Counted from the first letter of the stretch, positions 1 through 6,525 are shown. The stretch is DNA of 9,891 nt from Dehalococcoidia bacterium (GCA_030691775.1 JAUYDN010000035.1:1-9891), one strand, 5' to 3'. Notes: generated from the letters alone by a model not told the origin. A program made the numbers and translations.

Positions 1-30
1 GTGGGCGTCACATCCGATATAATATTTCAT
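1..30 (-). CDS. IS110-family transposase, N-terminal fragment (runs off the left edge)
   Basis: The minus strand reads ATG at 30-28 and continues in frame to the edge as MKYYIGCDAH. In IS110-family transposases the N-terminus typically reads G-x-D-x-H-K, where this Asp is the first acidic residue of the RuvC-like DEDD catalytic domain. Here that residue is D8. A full AAGGAGG Shine-Dalgarno (complement of 40-46) sits 9 bases upstream of the ATG, so a real start is well supported even though only ten codons are visible. The enzyme would excise and insert its element through a bridge-RNA-guided recombination, using a C-terminal serine that lies outside the window. The family call rests on ten residues plus a long gene-free stretch upstream. 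Another protein with a short G-x-D-x-H start is possible. Confidence 0.6.
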   Translation of the reverse strand, partial: MKYYIGCDAH

Positions 31-86
31 GCTGCGGTGCCTCCTTCATCGTTTTCTGGCACCTCCATTGTAGGCGGTACCGCAGC
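31..86 (-). promoter_or_regulatory. Inverted repeat covering the transposase start region
   Basis: GCTGCGGT at 31-38 and ACCGCAGC at 79-86 are perfect inverted repeats. The match extends to 10 of 11 positions over 31-41 and 76-86. One arm touches the start codon. A second, competing pairing joins GGTGCC at 36-41 with GGCACC at 58-63. It overlaps two bases of the Shine-Dalgarno at 40-46. In the minus-strand transcript either fold would bury the start region. Such structures limit translation of some transposases from read-through transcripts. That role here is inference. Confidence 0.5.
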
Positions 87-449
87 GCTTTCATATAATC
101 AAAGACAAATGATTCATCATTATTTAACGCGTTAGTATTAGTTATCAGTTGACAGTTTTTGACGGAAGAACTCAGACGTTTTGGCTCGTGAATTCCGGAA
201 ACAACCGATGTCGTTCAAGAGAAATGAAAATCAGGTGTTTGACGCCGGTGAAATGGGCTGCTACCTACCCTATGATTTCTGACTACTGAAAACCGTAAAC
301 ACAAATCTGTTGCACCCCGGACACCCTCTGGTCACCTTTTTTCAGGAGTTCAATGTGTTTCTGAACTTTTACAGGCGAATGTAAACACCCGATTTCACCC
401 TGATTACATACTTACTACTCAGAGCATAAACATGTTTGCATAAGATGAT
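87..449. other. Gene-free stretch, candidate IS110 left end with bridge-RNA region
   Basis: No reading frame here has a plausible start, ribosome binding site and family-like protein. The stretch lies directly upstream of the IS110-type start, on the side where IS110-group elements carry a non-coding end of roughly 100-400 bases encoding the bridge RNA. Visible small structures are a 14-base palindrome at 108-121 (AATGAT, two bases, ATCATT) and a 7-bp stem at 346-368 with one G-T pair and a 9-base loop. The true element boundary and core dinucleotide cannot be placed without the other end of the element. Part of the stretch may therefore be ordinary host flank. Confidence 0.3.
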
Positions 450-521
450 TTGTGGTGGGTTACGTCCTCTCGAAATCTGAAAGACGACACCCCCTTGAAA
501 CCGGACTAACCCACCCTACAA
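450..521. repeat. REP/MITE-like imperfect palindrome
   Basis: GGTGGGTTA at 454-462 pairs perfectly with TAACCCACC at 507-515. After a single bulged C at 463, GTCC at 464-467 pairs with GGAC at 503-506. Outside a two-base bulge, TTGT at 450-453 pairs with ACAA at 518-521. That gives 17 bp around a 35-base loop (468-502). The GGTGGGTTA and TAACCCACCCTAC ends resemble, from memory, a palindromic repeat common in many bacterial genomes. That likeness was not checked. Both arms are intact, so no insertion has split it. It lies well upstream of the ATPase promoter and is not followed by a T-tract, so it is not an obvious terminator. Confidence 0.5.
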
Positions 522-656
522 GATGTAATCTACTTAATGCTCTGCGTAATATGTGAATTCCCGGGGAGGGAATCTGAATTAACACATTACTTTTTCTGGC
601 AAAACCCTGCCCTTCTTTTGTCGACCATCCTTGTTCTCGGATTTCTCGGAATTACA

Positions 657-686
657 TTGACACCTGACTTTCCCGCAAGATACGAT
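657..686 (+). promoter_or_regulatory. Putative sigma70-type promoter for the P-type ATPase gene
   Basis: A perfect TTGACA (-35) lies at 657-662. TACGAT at 681-686 serves as a weak -10 (4 of 6 consensus bases) after an 18-base spacer. Transcription would start near 693 and leave a leader of about 40 bases before the ATG at 734. A better -10 word, TATAGT at 689-694, is too far from this -35 to pair with it. Confidence 0.45.
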
Positions 687-733
687 AGTATAGTTCAGTT
701 ATTGATTAACGTACGGAGTGAAAACCGAAAGAT

Positions 734-3529
734 ATGGTAAGAAAACCTGCATCCACAACGGTCTCCATACCGAAAAGCGAATCCGTCTGGCATAACTTAA
801 GTATCACCGACACCGTAAAAACCCTGGGTTCCCGTCTTATCGGTCTGACCGCGGAAGAAGCTAAGAGTCGCCTGGAGGAGTACGGTCCCAACGAGCTAAG
901 GGAAGAGAAGAAAATCTCCCCCTGGACTTTGCTCCTGGAGCAGTTCAAGAACGTCATGGTTATCATCCTTCTGATTGCAGTGGCACTTTCTGTTGTCTTC
1001 GGGGTAGTTAAATGGGAACCAGGCGCAGGCTTGCCAGAAGAAATCACGGACGCGATTGTTATCTTTGCTATCGTCATTGCGGTGGTCATCCTCGGCTTTA
1101 TCCAGGAGTTTCGTTCCGAAAAGGCGCTGGAAGCCCTGAAGAAGATGGCGGCGCCCACGGCTACGGTTATCCGTGACGGCGATGAGAAAGAAATTCCCGC
1201 CCGCGACCTGGTGCCCGGGGATGTGATTGTACTCGTAACCGGTGACCGAATTCCAGCAGATATGCGCCTCATCGAGTGCGCCAACCTCAATACCCAGGAA
1301 GCACCGCTCACCGGTGAATCTACTCCGGTAGAAAAGACTACCGCGGTCATCGAGGGCAGTGAGGTGCCGGTGGGTGATCGCAAAAACATGGTATACACAG
1401 GCACCGCGGTAACTTACGGCAGAGGTCGGGGTATCGTGGTTGCCACCGGCATGCAGACCGAGTTCGGTAAGATAGCGGCCATGCTCCAGGATGTTGAAGA
1501 GGAACAGACGCCGCTCCAGAAAAACCTGGACAAGGTTGGTAAGATACTGGGGATTACCAGTCTAGCTCTGGTAACTGTTCTGGTCGCTTTTCAGCTTATC
1601 TTCGTAAAAGGGCATTCCTTCATCGAGATGTTCATCTGGGGTGTCAGCATGGCGGTTGCCGCTGTGCCGGAAGCGTTGCCGGCGGTTGTTGTCATCTCCC
1701 TCTCTATCGGCGTGCAAAAGATGGCGAAACGTCACGCGCTAATCAGGCGGCTCTCCGCCGTGGAAACACTCGGCAGTACCACTGTCATTTGCTCCGATAA
1801 GACCGGCACCCTCACCCAGGACCAGATGACCGTGCGTCAGCTCTACGTCAATGGCAGGGCTATCTCCGTGTCCGGTGCCGGCTATGAGCCGAAGGGTGAG
1901 TTCCTGGCAGACGGAAAACCGGTCTCGCTAACGGATGATAATACATTCCAAACCCTGATGAAAATCAATACCCTCTGTAATGATACGCACCTTGTCCAGG
2001 CTGATGGTGTCTGGCAGATAAAAGGCGACCCCACGGAAGGTGCCCTGCTTGTGGTTGCTACCAAAGCCGGTTTTTCCCATGAGAAAGAAAATGCAGAATC
2101 ACCGCGCATCGACGAAGTGCCGTTCTCCTCTGAACGCAAACGCATGACAACCGTCCACCGGGGCTCACAGGGCAAGATGGTCTATTGCAAGGGCGCACCA
2201 GAAATTGTGCTCGACCTGTGTAATTCGATTCTGGAAAACGGGCAGGTCAAGTCATTAACGGATAAAGATAAGACGCGTTTGTTGGAGGTTGCCCATTGCA
2301 TGGCGGAAGACGCTCTAAGAGTGCTCGGAATGACGTATAAGCCTTTGCCAGAAACCGTATCCGATAAAAATGAGTACGAAAAAGCAATGGTTTTTGTGGG
2401 ACTCGCGGGTATGATCGACCCGCCGCGACCGGAGGTCAAGGAAGCCATCAAGACCTGCGGAGATGCTGGCATAAAGTCGATTATGATAACCGGTGACCAC
2501 AAGATTACAGCCAGCGCCATTGCACGGGAACTGGGAATTCTCAAAGACGGTATGGCAGTTACCGGGGCAGAACTGGACAAGATGAGCGAGGCAGATTACG
2601 AAAAGAACGTGTGCAACATCGAGGTATATGCCCGCGTTTCTCCCTCACACAAGCTAAAGGTTATCGAAGCGTTCGCGAAGCGCGGTGACGTGGTGGCGAT
2701 GACAGGAGATGGCGTTAACGATGCCCCGGCATTGAAAAAAGCAGATATCGGTGTGGCGATGGGTATTACCGGCACCGATGTCAGCAAAGAAGCTGCCGCC
2801 ATGGTGCTCACCGATGATAATTTCGCTTCGATTGTCTCCGCCGTGGAGGAAGGCAGGAATATTTTCGGGAACATCAAAAAATACCTCATGTATTTACTGT
2901 CCTCCAACCTGGGAGAAATACTGGTAATGGCAGGGGCAATCCTTCTGGGACCCGCAATCGGGCTTCCCGCTGGCGCTATCCCCTTGGTTGCTATTCAAAT
3001 TTTGCTGGTCAACCTGATTACTGATGGGTTACCTGCACTTGCTCTAGCCTTCGACCCGCCTGACCCCGATATTATGAGCCAGAAACCCCGCCCCAGGAAC
3101 CAGGGTATATTCACCAGGCCCGTTGTCACCCTCATGACCGTTGGTGGCGTTTGGTCTGGAATAATTAACCTGGGAATTTTCAAATGGGCGTTGGATTCCG
3201 GGAAAAGTATGGTGGAGGCACAAAGTCTGACTTTCCTGACTCTAATTACTATTCAATTATTTAAAGCCTATAACTTTCGCTCCGATACAAAATCGATATT
3301 CAAAATTGGTATGTTCCGCAACAAATGGCTGAATATTGCCGTACTTTCTCAAGTTGTTCTTCTATGGGCGATTGTCGAGCTACCATTGTTCAATGAGTTG
3401 TTCAACACCTTCCCGCTCACAGCAATGGAATGGGTGATTGTTGTTATCCTTGCTGGAACCATTTTTCCGGTACTGGAATTATCTAAAAGAATCATCAACC
3501 GGCAAGGCAACAAGAAAAACAAAGAATAA
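734..3529 (+). CDS. P2-type (SERCA/PMR1-like) calcium or cation-transporting ATPase
   Basis: This is a complete 931-aa membrane pump that couples ATP hydrolysis to cation export, most likely Ca2+. The N-terminal cation-ATPase domain (from W19) is followed by M1-M2 (about 71-123) and the actuator domain with the TGES loop (193-196). M3-M4 follow (about 271-328) with the PEALP site motif (312-316). The phosphorylation site is DKTGT with D355. The nucleotide-binding domain has KGDPTEGA (430-437) and KGAPE (486-490), then MITGD (584-588) and the hinge TGDGVNDAP (657-665). Six C-terminal helices follow (about 717-915). By alignment with SERCA, N725 and E728 in M5, N760, T763 and D764 in M6 and E313 in M4 are kept. 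The M8 glutamate of site I (SERCA E908) is Q841. This suggests one intact Ca2+ site, as in some bacterial and PMR1-type pumps. The Shine-Dalgarno is weak: GGAG at 714-717 is 16 bases away and GAAAG is adjacent. The start fits the family N-terminus. Mn2+ or another cation is possible. Confidence 0.93.
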   Translation: MVRKPASTTVSIPKSESVWHNLSITDTVKTLGSRLIGLTAEEAKSRLEEYGPNELREEKKISPWTLLLEQFKNVMVIILLIAVALSVVFGVVKWEPGAGLPEEITDAIVIFAIVIAVVILGFIQEFRSEKALEALKKMAAPTATVIRDGDEKEIPARDLVPGDVIVLVTGDRIPADMRLIECANLNTQEAPLTGESTPVEKTTAVIEGSEVPVGDRKNMVYTGTAVTYGRGRGIVVATGMQTEFGKIAAMLQDVEEEQTPLQKNLDKVGKILGITSLALVTVLVAFQLIFVKGHSFIEMFIWGVSMAVAAVPEALPAVVVISLSIGVQKMAKRHALIRRLSAVETLGSTTVICSDKTGTLTQDQMTVRQLYVNGRAISVSGAGYEPKGEFLADGKPVSLTDDNTFQTLMKINTLCNDTHLVQADGVWQIKGDPTEGALLVVATKAGFSHEKENAESPRIDEVPFSSERKRMTTVHRGSQGKMVYCKGAPEIVLDLCNSILENGQVKSLTDKDKTRLLEVAHCMAEDALRVLGMTYKPLPETVSDKNEYEKAMVFVGLAGMIDPPRPEVKEAIKTCGDAGIKSIMITGDHKITASAIARELGILKDGMAVTGAELDKMSEADYEKNVCNIEVYARVSPSHKLKVIEAFAKRGDVVAMTGDGVNDAPALKKADIGVAMGITGTDVSKEAAAMVLTDDNFASIVSAVEEGRNIFGNIKKYLMYLLSSNLGEILVMAGAILLGPAIGLPAGAIPLVAIQILLVNLITDGLPALALAFDPPDPDIMSQKPRPRNQGIFTRPVVTLMTVGGVWSGIINLGIFKWALDSGKSMVEAQSLTFLTLITIQLFKAYNFRSDTKSIFKIGMFRNKWLNIAVLSQVVLLWAIVELPLFNELFNTFPLTAMEWVIVVILAGTIFPVLELSKRIINRQGNKKNKE

Positions 3530-3539
3530 AGACTACCGT

Positions 3540-3572
3540 GCTCTTTCAAGTATGATAAACAGAGAGCTTTTC
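3540..3572 (+). terminator. Weak possible terminator after the ATPase gene
   Basis: GCTCT at 3540-3544 can pair with AGAGC at 3563-3567, followed directly by TTTTC. The stem is only 5 bp with an 18-base loop, so this is a poor match to an intrinsic terminator. It is listed because it lies just past the stop codon of the ATPase gene and carries a short T-run. Confidence 0.2.
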
Positions 3573-3575
3573 AAT

Positions 3576-3617
3576 GGACTAATGGCTCGTATTTATTAAC
3601 GCTTGTTAGTCCGAGCC
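3576..3617 (+). repeat. Two interleaved inverted repeats (pseudoknot-like arrangement)
   Basis: GGACTAA at 3576-3582 is complementary to TTAGTCC at 3606-3612. GGCTCG at 3584-3589 is complementary to CGAGCC at 3612-3617. The order is A, B, A', B', with A' and B' sharing one base. As RNA this could form an H-type pseudoknot or two competing stems. As DNA it could be an operator with overlapping half-sites. Each match alone is short enough to occur by chance. Confidence 0.35.
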
Positions 3618-3632
3618 CGATTAAAATCCGGG

Positions 3633-3674
3633 GAAGAGTCTCCGTGCCTGCTGAGCAGGTGCTGGAGATTCTTC
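3633..3674 (+). promoter_or_regulatory. Long stable hairpin in the leader of the oadG-oadB genes
   Basis: GAAGAGTCTCC at 3633-3643 pairs with GGAGATTCTTC at 3664-3674 (11 bp, one G-U). Then GTG at 3644-3646 pairs with TGC at 3660-3662, with T3663 bulged. CCTGC at 3647-3651 pairs with GCAGG at 3655-3659 around a TGA triloop. In all, 19 bp lie in 42 bases. No T-tract follows, so it is not a standard terminator. It ends 51 bases before the oadG-like start. A TAAAAT word at 3622-3627 could be a -10 box. If so, transcription would begin almost exactly at the hairpin, making it a 5'-end structure that stabilises the mRNA. That reading is inference. Confidence 0.55.
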
Positions 3675-3725
3675 AGGTACTTCGTAACTTCAGAATAATA
3701 AACACTTTGTTAAACAGGAGGTACA

Positions 3726-3875
3726 ATGAAAGACATTGGTTTCGGGCTGACAATGACTGTTATGGGGATGGGCGTCACCCTGCTGACACTCGTTTTTCTC
3801 GGGTACGTTATCCGTCTTCTGACAAAACTGTTCCCTTTCAAGAAAGAAGACGAGGCGTCTCAGGACAAAAAATAA
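3726..3875 (+). CDS. OadG-family gamma subunit of a Na+-translocating decarboxylase (49 aa)
   Basis: This short protein starts MKDIGFGLTMTVMGMGVTLL. One membrane helix (about 5-32) is followed by a charged cytoplasmic tail rich in Lys, Asp and Glu. The GMGV motif leading into a Leu/Val-rich helix is typical of the OadG/MmdD family. These proteins anchor the decarboxylase alpha subunit to the beta-subunit sodium channel and assist assembly. It ends 23 bases before the beta-subunit gene, the usual gamma-beta pairing. An excellent AGGAGG lies at 3716-3721, 4 bases before the ATG. At 49 aa it is shorter than most family members (about 80-115 aa). It lacks a visible His-rich or long Pro/Ala tail, so tethering of an alpha subunit may differ. 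The family call leans on the helix motif and on the neighbour. Confidence 0.78.
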   Translation: MKDIGFGLTMTVMGMGVTLLTLVFLGYVIRLLTKLFPFKKEDEASQDKK

Positions 3876-3898
3876 CCGCCGCTGGATAAGGAGTAAAC

Positions 3899-5035
3899 TT
3901 GGATACTTTCATATCGGCTCTACAAGCACTGGGACAGGGTTTCGCGGCGCTCACGTGGCAGAGCGGGGTTATGATACTGGTCGGTTGCGTTTTGCTCTAC
4001 CTGGCAATTGCGAAAAAAATCGAGCCGCTCCTGCTCGTGCCCATCGGGTTCGGCATTATACTGGGCAACCTGCCACTTGCCAATCTCTCTGCCCACGATG
4101 AGGGTGGTGTCATTAATTTGCTCTATAATGGCGGTATCCTCACCCAAATCTTTCCGGTTTTGCTCTTTCTCGGGCTGGGAGCGATGATTGACTTTGGACC
4201 TCTGTTGGGAAACCCGACGGTGCTCATCTTCGGCGCCGCCGGGCAGTTCGGTATCTTTTTAACGCTTATGCTGGCGCTGGTACTCGGGTTCTCCCGGGAG
4301 CATGCCGTCTCCATCGCGACCATCGGCGCGATGGACGGTCCCACCGCCATTTTTGTCGCCACCAAATTCGCCCGCGAGCTGTTGCCGGCAATTTCCATTG
4401 CCGCGTATTCATATATGTCGCTGGTACCTATTATCCAGCCACCCATAATGCGGGCGCTGACCACGAAAAAAGAGCGCGCCACGCTGATGCCCTACGGCGA
4501 AAAGAAAGTCTCCAGAAGAGTAAAAATTCTCTTCCCTATTGTGACCGGTATCATCACCACCCTCATCGCCCCGATGGGGGCGCCGTTGATGGGCATGCTG
4601 ATGTTCGGCAACCTGATGAGAGAGTCGGGTGTAATCAGCCGTCTCGTGGATGTATCGCAAAACACGCTGGCGAACCTGGTAACGCTGTTCCTCGGACTGA
4701 GCATCGGCGCGTCGATGCTTGGCGGCGATTTCCTGACCCGGAATACGCTTGCTGTCTTCGGACTGGGTGCTGTGGCAATTTGCCTGGATACTGTTACAGG
4801 TGTTTTGCTGGGCAAGGTAATGCGAGTTATCTCCCGTGGGAAAATCAACCCCCTGCTGGGTGCAGCAGGTACATCGGCTTTCCCCATGTCCGCCCGCGTG
4901 GTCCAGAGAGAAGGACAGAAAGCGAACCCACGGAGTTTCCTGCTATATCACGCCATCGGCGCTAACACCGGCGGACAAATCGGCTCAGTGATGGCGGCTT
5001 CGGTGATGCTTGCTATTATGTCAAGTGTTGGGTAG
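3899..5035 (+). CDS. oadB: Sodium ion-translocating decarboxylase, beta subunit (OadB/MmdB/GcdB family)
   Basis: This 378-aa, very hydrophobic integral membrane protein carries out carboxybiotin decarboxylation coupled to Na+ export. Family signatures are clear. One is the LGLGAMIDFGPLL segment (91-103). Another is IGAMDGPTAIF with D146, matching the essential Asp (Asp203 in the Klebsiella OadB). SYMSLVPIIQPP (171-182) follows. Near the C-terminus are GTSAFPMSARVVQ (324-336) and GANTGGQIGSVMAA (354-367), the region of the family's Asn and Ser Na+-site residues. Length matches the short MmdB-type members (about 375 aa). The start is TTG at 3899, chosen because AAGGAG at 3888-3893 is 5 bases upstream and the N-terminus fits. 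No alpha subunit or biotin carrier is in the window, so the substrate (oxaloacetate, methylmalonyl-CoA, glutaconyl-CoA or malonate) cannot be assigned. The gene symbol marks the family only. Confidence 0.92.
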   Translation: MDTFISALQALGQGFAALTWQSGVMILVGCVLLYLAIAKKIEPLLLVPIGFGIILGNLPLANLSAHDEGGVINLLYNGGILTQIFPVLLFLGLGAMIDFGPLLGNPTVLIFGAAGQFGIFLTLMLALVLGFSREHAVSIATIGAMDGPTAIFVATKFARELLPAISIAAYSYMSLVPIIQPPIMRALTTKKERATLMPYGEKKVSRRVKILFPIVTGIITTLIAPMGAPLMGMLMFGNLMRESGVISRLVDVSQNTLANLVTLFLGLSIGASMLGGDFLTRNTLAVFGLGAVAICLDTVTGVLLGKVMRVISRGKINPLLGAAGTSAFPMSARVVQREGQKANPRSFLLYHAIGANTGGQIGSVMAASVMLAIMSSVG

Positions 5036-5066
5036 GCACGGGCTTGAACCAGTCCTGGGCTGTTAC

Positions 5067-5501
5067 TTATTTGCTGTCTCTACTGATAACCTCTCTCACC
5101 AGAGATGTACTGGAACGTGGTTTCTCGTAACCGCCAACGCCGAACACCATCTTGATACCCAGCCGTTTACAGGTTTCGTGCTCCAGGATATCCCCTTCCG
5201 TCTTCCTGTCTCCGCCGTTGGCGAATATATCCGGTTTCAACATTTCCAGCGTCTTATTGACACTCAGGTCTTCATCGATTGCCGCCACCACACGGTCGAC
5301 ATACTTGATACTCTCCAGTATCTCTTTCCTTTCATCCTGCGGCATAAAAACATACCCCTTTTTCCGCTTCAGGAAATTATCATCATTCAAGATGACGACC
5401 AGTTTATCCCCCAGAGCCTTCGCTTCTTTTAGTAATCTGATATGCCCGATGTGGACAGGGTCAAACCCGCCTGATACCGCTACTACCTTTTCTTTTTTCA
5501 T
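5067..5501 (-). CDS. RfaE-type adenylyl/cytidylyltransferase family protein
   Basis: This 144-aa single-domain nucleotidyltransferase joins a nucleoside triphosphate to a phosphorylated small molecule. The nucleotide-binding signature GGFDPVHIGH (11-20) includes the HIGH motif (17-20). Further on are NGGDR (95-99) and SSTSLVRE (130-137), the counterpart of the ISST-type phosphate-binding loop. The overall pattern is closest to the heptose-1-phosphate adenylyltransferase domain of RfaE/HldE. Glycerol-3-phosphate cytidylyltransferase and archaeal FAD synthetase also share the fold. It is the last gene of the leftward operon, 28 bases after the ROK kinase. AAGGAGG sits 8 bases before the chosen ATG. 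Another ATG abutting the Shine-Dalgarno is out of frame and too close. The sugar-phosphate neighbours suggest a sugar-1-phosphate substrate, but no residue seen here decides it. It ends 31 bases from convergent oadB, with no clear terminator between them. Confidence 0.83.
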   Translation of the reverse strand: MKKEKVVAVSGGFDPVHIGHIRLLKEAKALGDKLVVILNDDNFLKRKKGYVFMPQDERKEILESIKYVDRVVAAIDEDLSVNKTLEMLKPDIFANGGDRKTEGDILEHETCKRLGIKMVFGVGGYEKPRSSTSLVREVISRDSK

Positions 5502-5529
5502 ATTCGTTCATCCTCCTTTCCAGCACCTA

Positions 5530-6525
5530 TCAAGAGCGTTTCTTTCTCAACTGTTCTATGGCGTAAACCGCCGCGCCCAGTACGCCGGAGTGTGCACCCA
5601 GTTCCGCAACCGCAAAACGGGTTGCCCGGTATGCTTCCCTGTAAGACCGGCGGGCGGCTTCTTTGTAAGCGGGCGCGAGTAACATACTCCCCATATTAGC
5701 AAGCCCGCCGCCGATGACGATAAGCTCCGGGTTAAAGATATTTATCAGTCCTCCCAACCCTATGCCGATATAACGTGCCGTTTCTGCAATCACCCTTTTT
5801 GCGAGCGGGTCGCCGTGCTCTGCCGCTCTCTGTATGAGCAATGCGTCTATATTATCCACATCCTTGCCAGCCATGTCCAGCAACGCGCTTATTTTCCCCT
5901 TGCGGATTTCTTCCCGCGCCCTTCTTGCCATAGCTGTGCCGGAAGCGTACAGCTCCCAGCACCCGGCCCCACCACAATTACATTTCGGACCATCCGGCTC
6001 CACCACGATATGCCCGATTTCCCCAGCCATTCCCGCAGAGCCGGTGTACAGTTGCCCATCGATGATTATTCCACCACCGATGCCCGTACTCAATGTGATG
6101 TAGATAAAATTACGGCAACCCCTGGCGGCGCCATAACGCATTTCCCCCAGCGCGGCGGCGTTGGCATCGTTGATGAGAAACACTTTTTTACCGGAGCCAT
6201 TTTCAATCGCGTCCTTTAACGGCACGTTCTGCCAGTCCGGCAGGTTTGGAGAACTATAGACGATACCGGTCTGTGGATTGGAAATACCCGGCGCTCCCAA
6301 CCCGATTGCGGCAATATTCTGTTCAGGAATTGTAGATTTATCCGCTACGGCACGCACCGATTTGAGGATATTGCCGATAACGAAATCAGCCCCCTTTTCC
6401 GCGTGCGTTCGGTGCAGGTCGCTGGCAAGGATTTTCCCCCGGTGGTCGACCACGGCACTGAGGATTTTACTGCCGCCGAGGTCGACAGCGATAACAGGGG
6501 GCGCTTTCCCCGCCACGTTACTCAC
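5530..6525 (-). CDS. ROK-family sugar kinase (probable glucokinase)
   Basis: This 331-aa cytosolic kinase uses ATP to phosphorylate a free hexose at C6. The ROK fold shows the N-terminal phosphate loop DLGGSK (15-20) and LINDANAAALGE (117-128) with the catalytic base D120. STGIGGGI (146-153) and GEIGH (168-172) follow. The zinc site is H172 with C182, C184 and C189 in the CNCGGAGCWE pattern. The C-terminal IVIGGGLA (269-276) is the adenosine-side loop. All catalytic and zinc residues are present, so this is an enzyme and not a ROK repressor; no N-terminal helix-turn-helix is seen. Two starts compete. GTG at 6525 overlaps the isomerase gene by 8 bases. GTG at 6516 follows an AGGTGA Shine-Dalgarno at 5 bases and would leave a 1-base gap. 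The second is attractive on translation grounds. Either way translation is coupled to the isomerase gene. Mannose, fructose or N-acetylhexosamine specificity cannot be excluded. Confidence 0.9.
   Translation of the reverse strand: MSNVAGKAPPVIAVDLGGSKILSAVVDHRGKILASDLHRTHAEKGADFVIGNILKSVRAVADKSTIPEQNIAAIGLGAPGISNPQTGIVYSSPNLPDWQNVPLKDAIENGSGKKVFLINDANAAALGEMRYGAARGCRNFIYITLSTGIGGGIIIDGQLYTGSAGMAGEIGHIVVEPDGPKCNCGGAGCWELYASGTAMARRAREEIRKGKISALLDMAGKDVDNIDALLIQRAAEHGDPLAKRVIAETARYIGIGLGGLINIFNPELIVIGGGLANMGSMLLAPAYKEAARRSYREAYRATRFAVAELGAHSGVLGAAVYAIEQLRKKRS

Noticed and set aside
149..177. A TTGACA word at 149-154 as a plus-strand promoter
   Set aside because: No -10-like sequence lies 16-18 bases downstream, and no gene follows on that strand for over 500 bases.
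234..399. Scattered GTGTTT / AAACAC words, including a GTAAACAC direct repeat at 295-302 and 381-388, and a GGTGAAAT / ATTTCACC pair
   Set aside because: Matches of 7-8 bases are expected by chance in several hundred bases, and they form no ordered structure. They could be bridge-RNA guide matches, but the element ends needed to test that are missing.
537..740. A 67-aa open frame overlapping the ATPase start by 7 bases, with a hydrophobic stretch in the middle
   Set aside because: No ribosome binding site precedes its ATG, the protein resembles no family that I know, and the predicted ATPase promoter lies inside it. It could be a small membrane protein, but nothing supports that.
706..1404. 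A 232-aa Ser/Thr/Arg-rich frame on the strand opposite the ATPase
   Set aside because: It is antisense to well-conserved ATPase coding sequence. The composition is typical of a reverse-strand shadow.
3644..3889. An 81-aa frame from a GTG inside the leader hairpin
   Set aside because: It runs out of frame through the oadG-like gene, has no Shine-Dalgarno and gives an Arg-rich protein without family features. It is a shadow.
5036..5066. A possible bidirectional terminator between the convergent oadB and nucleotidyltransferase genes
   Set aside because: The 31-base gap has no inverted repeat that forms a usable stem and no T-tract on either strand.
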